Source: an uncultured SAR86 cluster bacterium (GTDB lineage Bacteria > Pseudomonadota > Gammaproteobacteria > Magnimaribacterales > D2472). From it: a DNA stretch of 64,000 nucleotides. The stretch is taken from the NCBI GenBank assembly GCA_902559885.1, contig CACEJU010000004.1, forward strand, positions 25,895 to 89,894, in the 5' to 3' direction. Below are positions 63,874 through 64,000 of the stretch, in pieces. The notes beneath the pieces were generated by a model, which was not told where the DNA came from, ran no database searches, and worked only from the letters and a program-made list of their open reading frames with translations. Each line of letters opens with the position of its first letter. Position 1 is the stretch's first letter. Made by a program: the position numbers and the translations under genes.

Positions 63874-64000
63874 TTAAATATAACTATATAAGTGTTTAAG
63901 TAAGTAGCAAAAAATAACCAAATAATATATGGAAGATAAAGGGCAAATGAAATTCTTGTTTGCAAATTGTTAAGTATATTTAAGTTTATTAATATTAATA
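63870..64000 (-). CDS. TspO/MBR-family protein, C-terminal part only (truncated by window edge)
   Basis: Minus-strand frame reads ...NNLQTRISFALYLPYIIWLFFATYLNTYIVIFN*, resembling the TspO C-terminus (LLPYLxWVxFATxLN). Confidence 0.65.
   Translation of the reverse strand, partial: LILINLNILNNLQTRISFALYLPYIIWLFFATYLNTYIVIFN

Overview
AT-rich, gene-dense 64 kb chromosomal segment of a streamlined marine-type gammaproteobacterium. The content is SAR86-like, but this lineage call is an inference from gene content only. No CRISPR array, transposase, integrase or phage module was seen. Main blocks: (1) 3-4503, a beta-glucan (laminarin-type) utilisation cluster: partial GH TIM-barrel enzyme, GH30, GPH-family sugar symporter, GH17. 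(2) 4565-18705, mixed housekeeping genes: L33, a CinA/PncC-NadD fusion, FeS photolyase, PhoD-like phosphatase, tRNA-Gly(TCC), prepilin peptidase, GGT, two acyl-CoA ligases, PhoBR. (3) 18759-24918, a Pho box, a small secreted orphan, an internally duplicated lipoprotein and a TonB-dependent receptor (TBDT). (4) 24967-34238, a complete gspC-M type II secretion operon. (5) 34235-41625, a phosphorus block: Ppx/GppA, PPK2, PiT transporter, TetR, TBDT and 3-phytase. (6) 41614-53936, epoxide hydrolase, DedA, HIT, MFS, GDPD, acyltransferase, two Amt transporters with GlnK and TorF, SDR, MDR and TrxB. (7) 54011-64000, ftsK-lolA(divergent)-crcB-serS, then an Oar-like TBDT, a 2OG oxygenase, NupC and the C-terminus of a TspO on the minus strand. 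Beyond the supplied ORF track I add three single-TM microproteins (28, 32 and 43 aa, each with a Shine-Dalgarno), a truncated TspO, a tRNA, a Pho box and five intrinsic terminators. The most interesting signals are: a phosphorus-acquisition supercluster; several genes whose predicted -10 box lies exactly 6 nt before the start codon (predicted leaderless mRNAs); TBDT terminators that abut or contain the next gene's start codon; and near-universal interlocking of convergent stop codons. All functional calls come from reading motifs; no database search was run.
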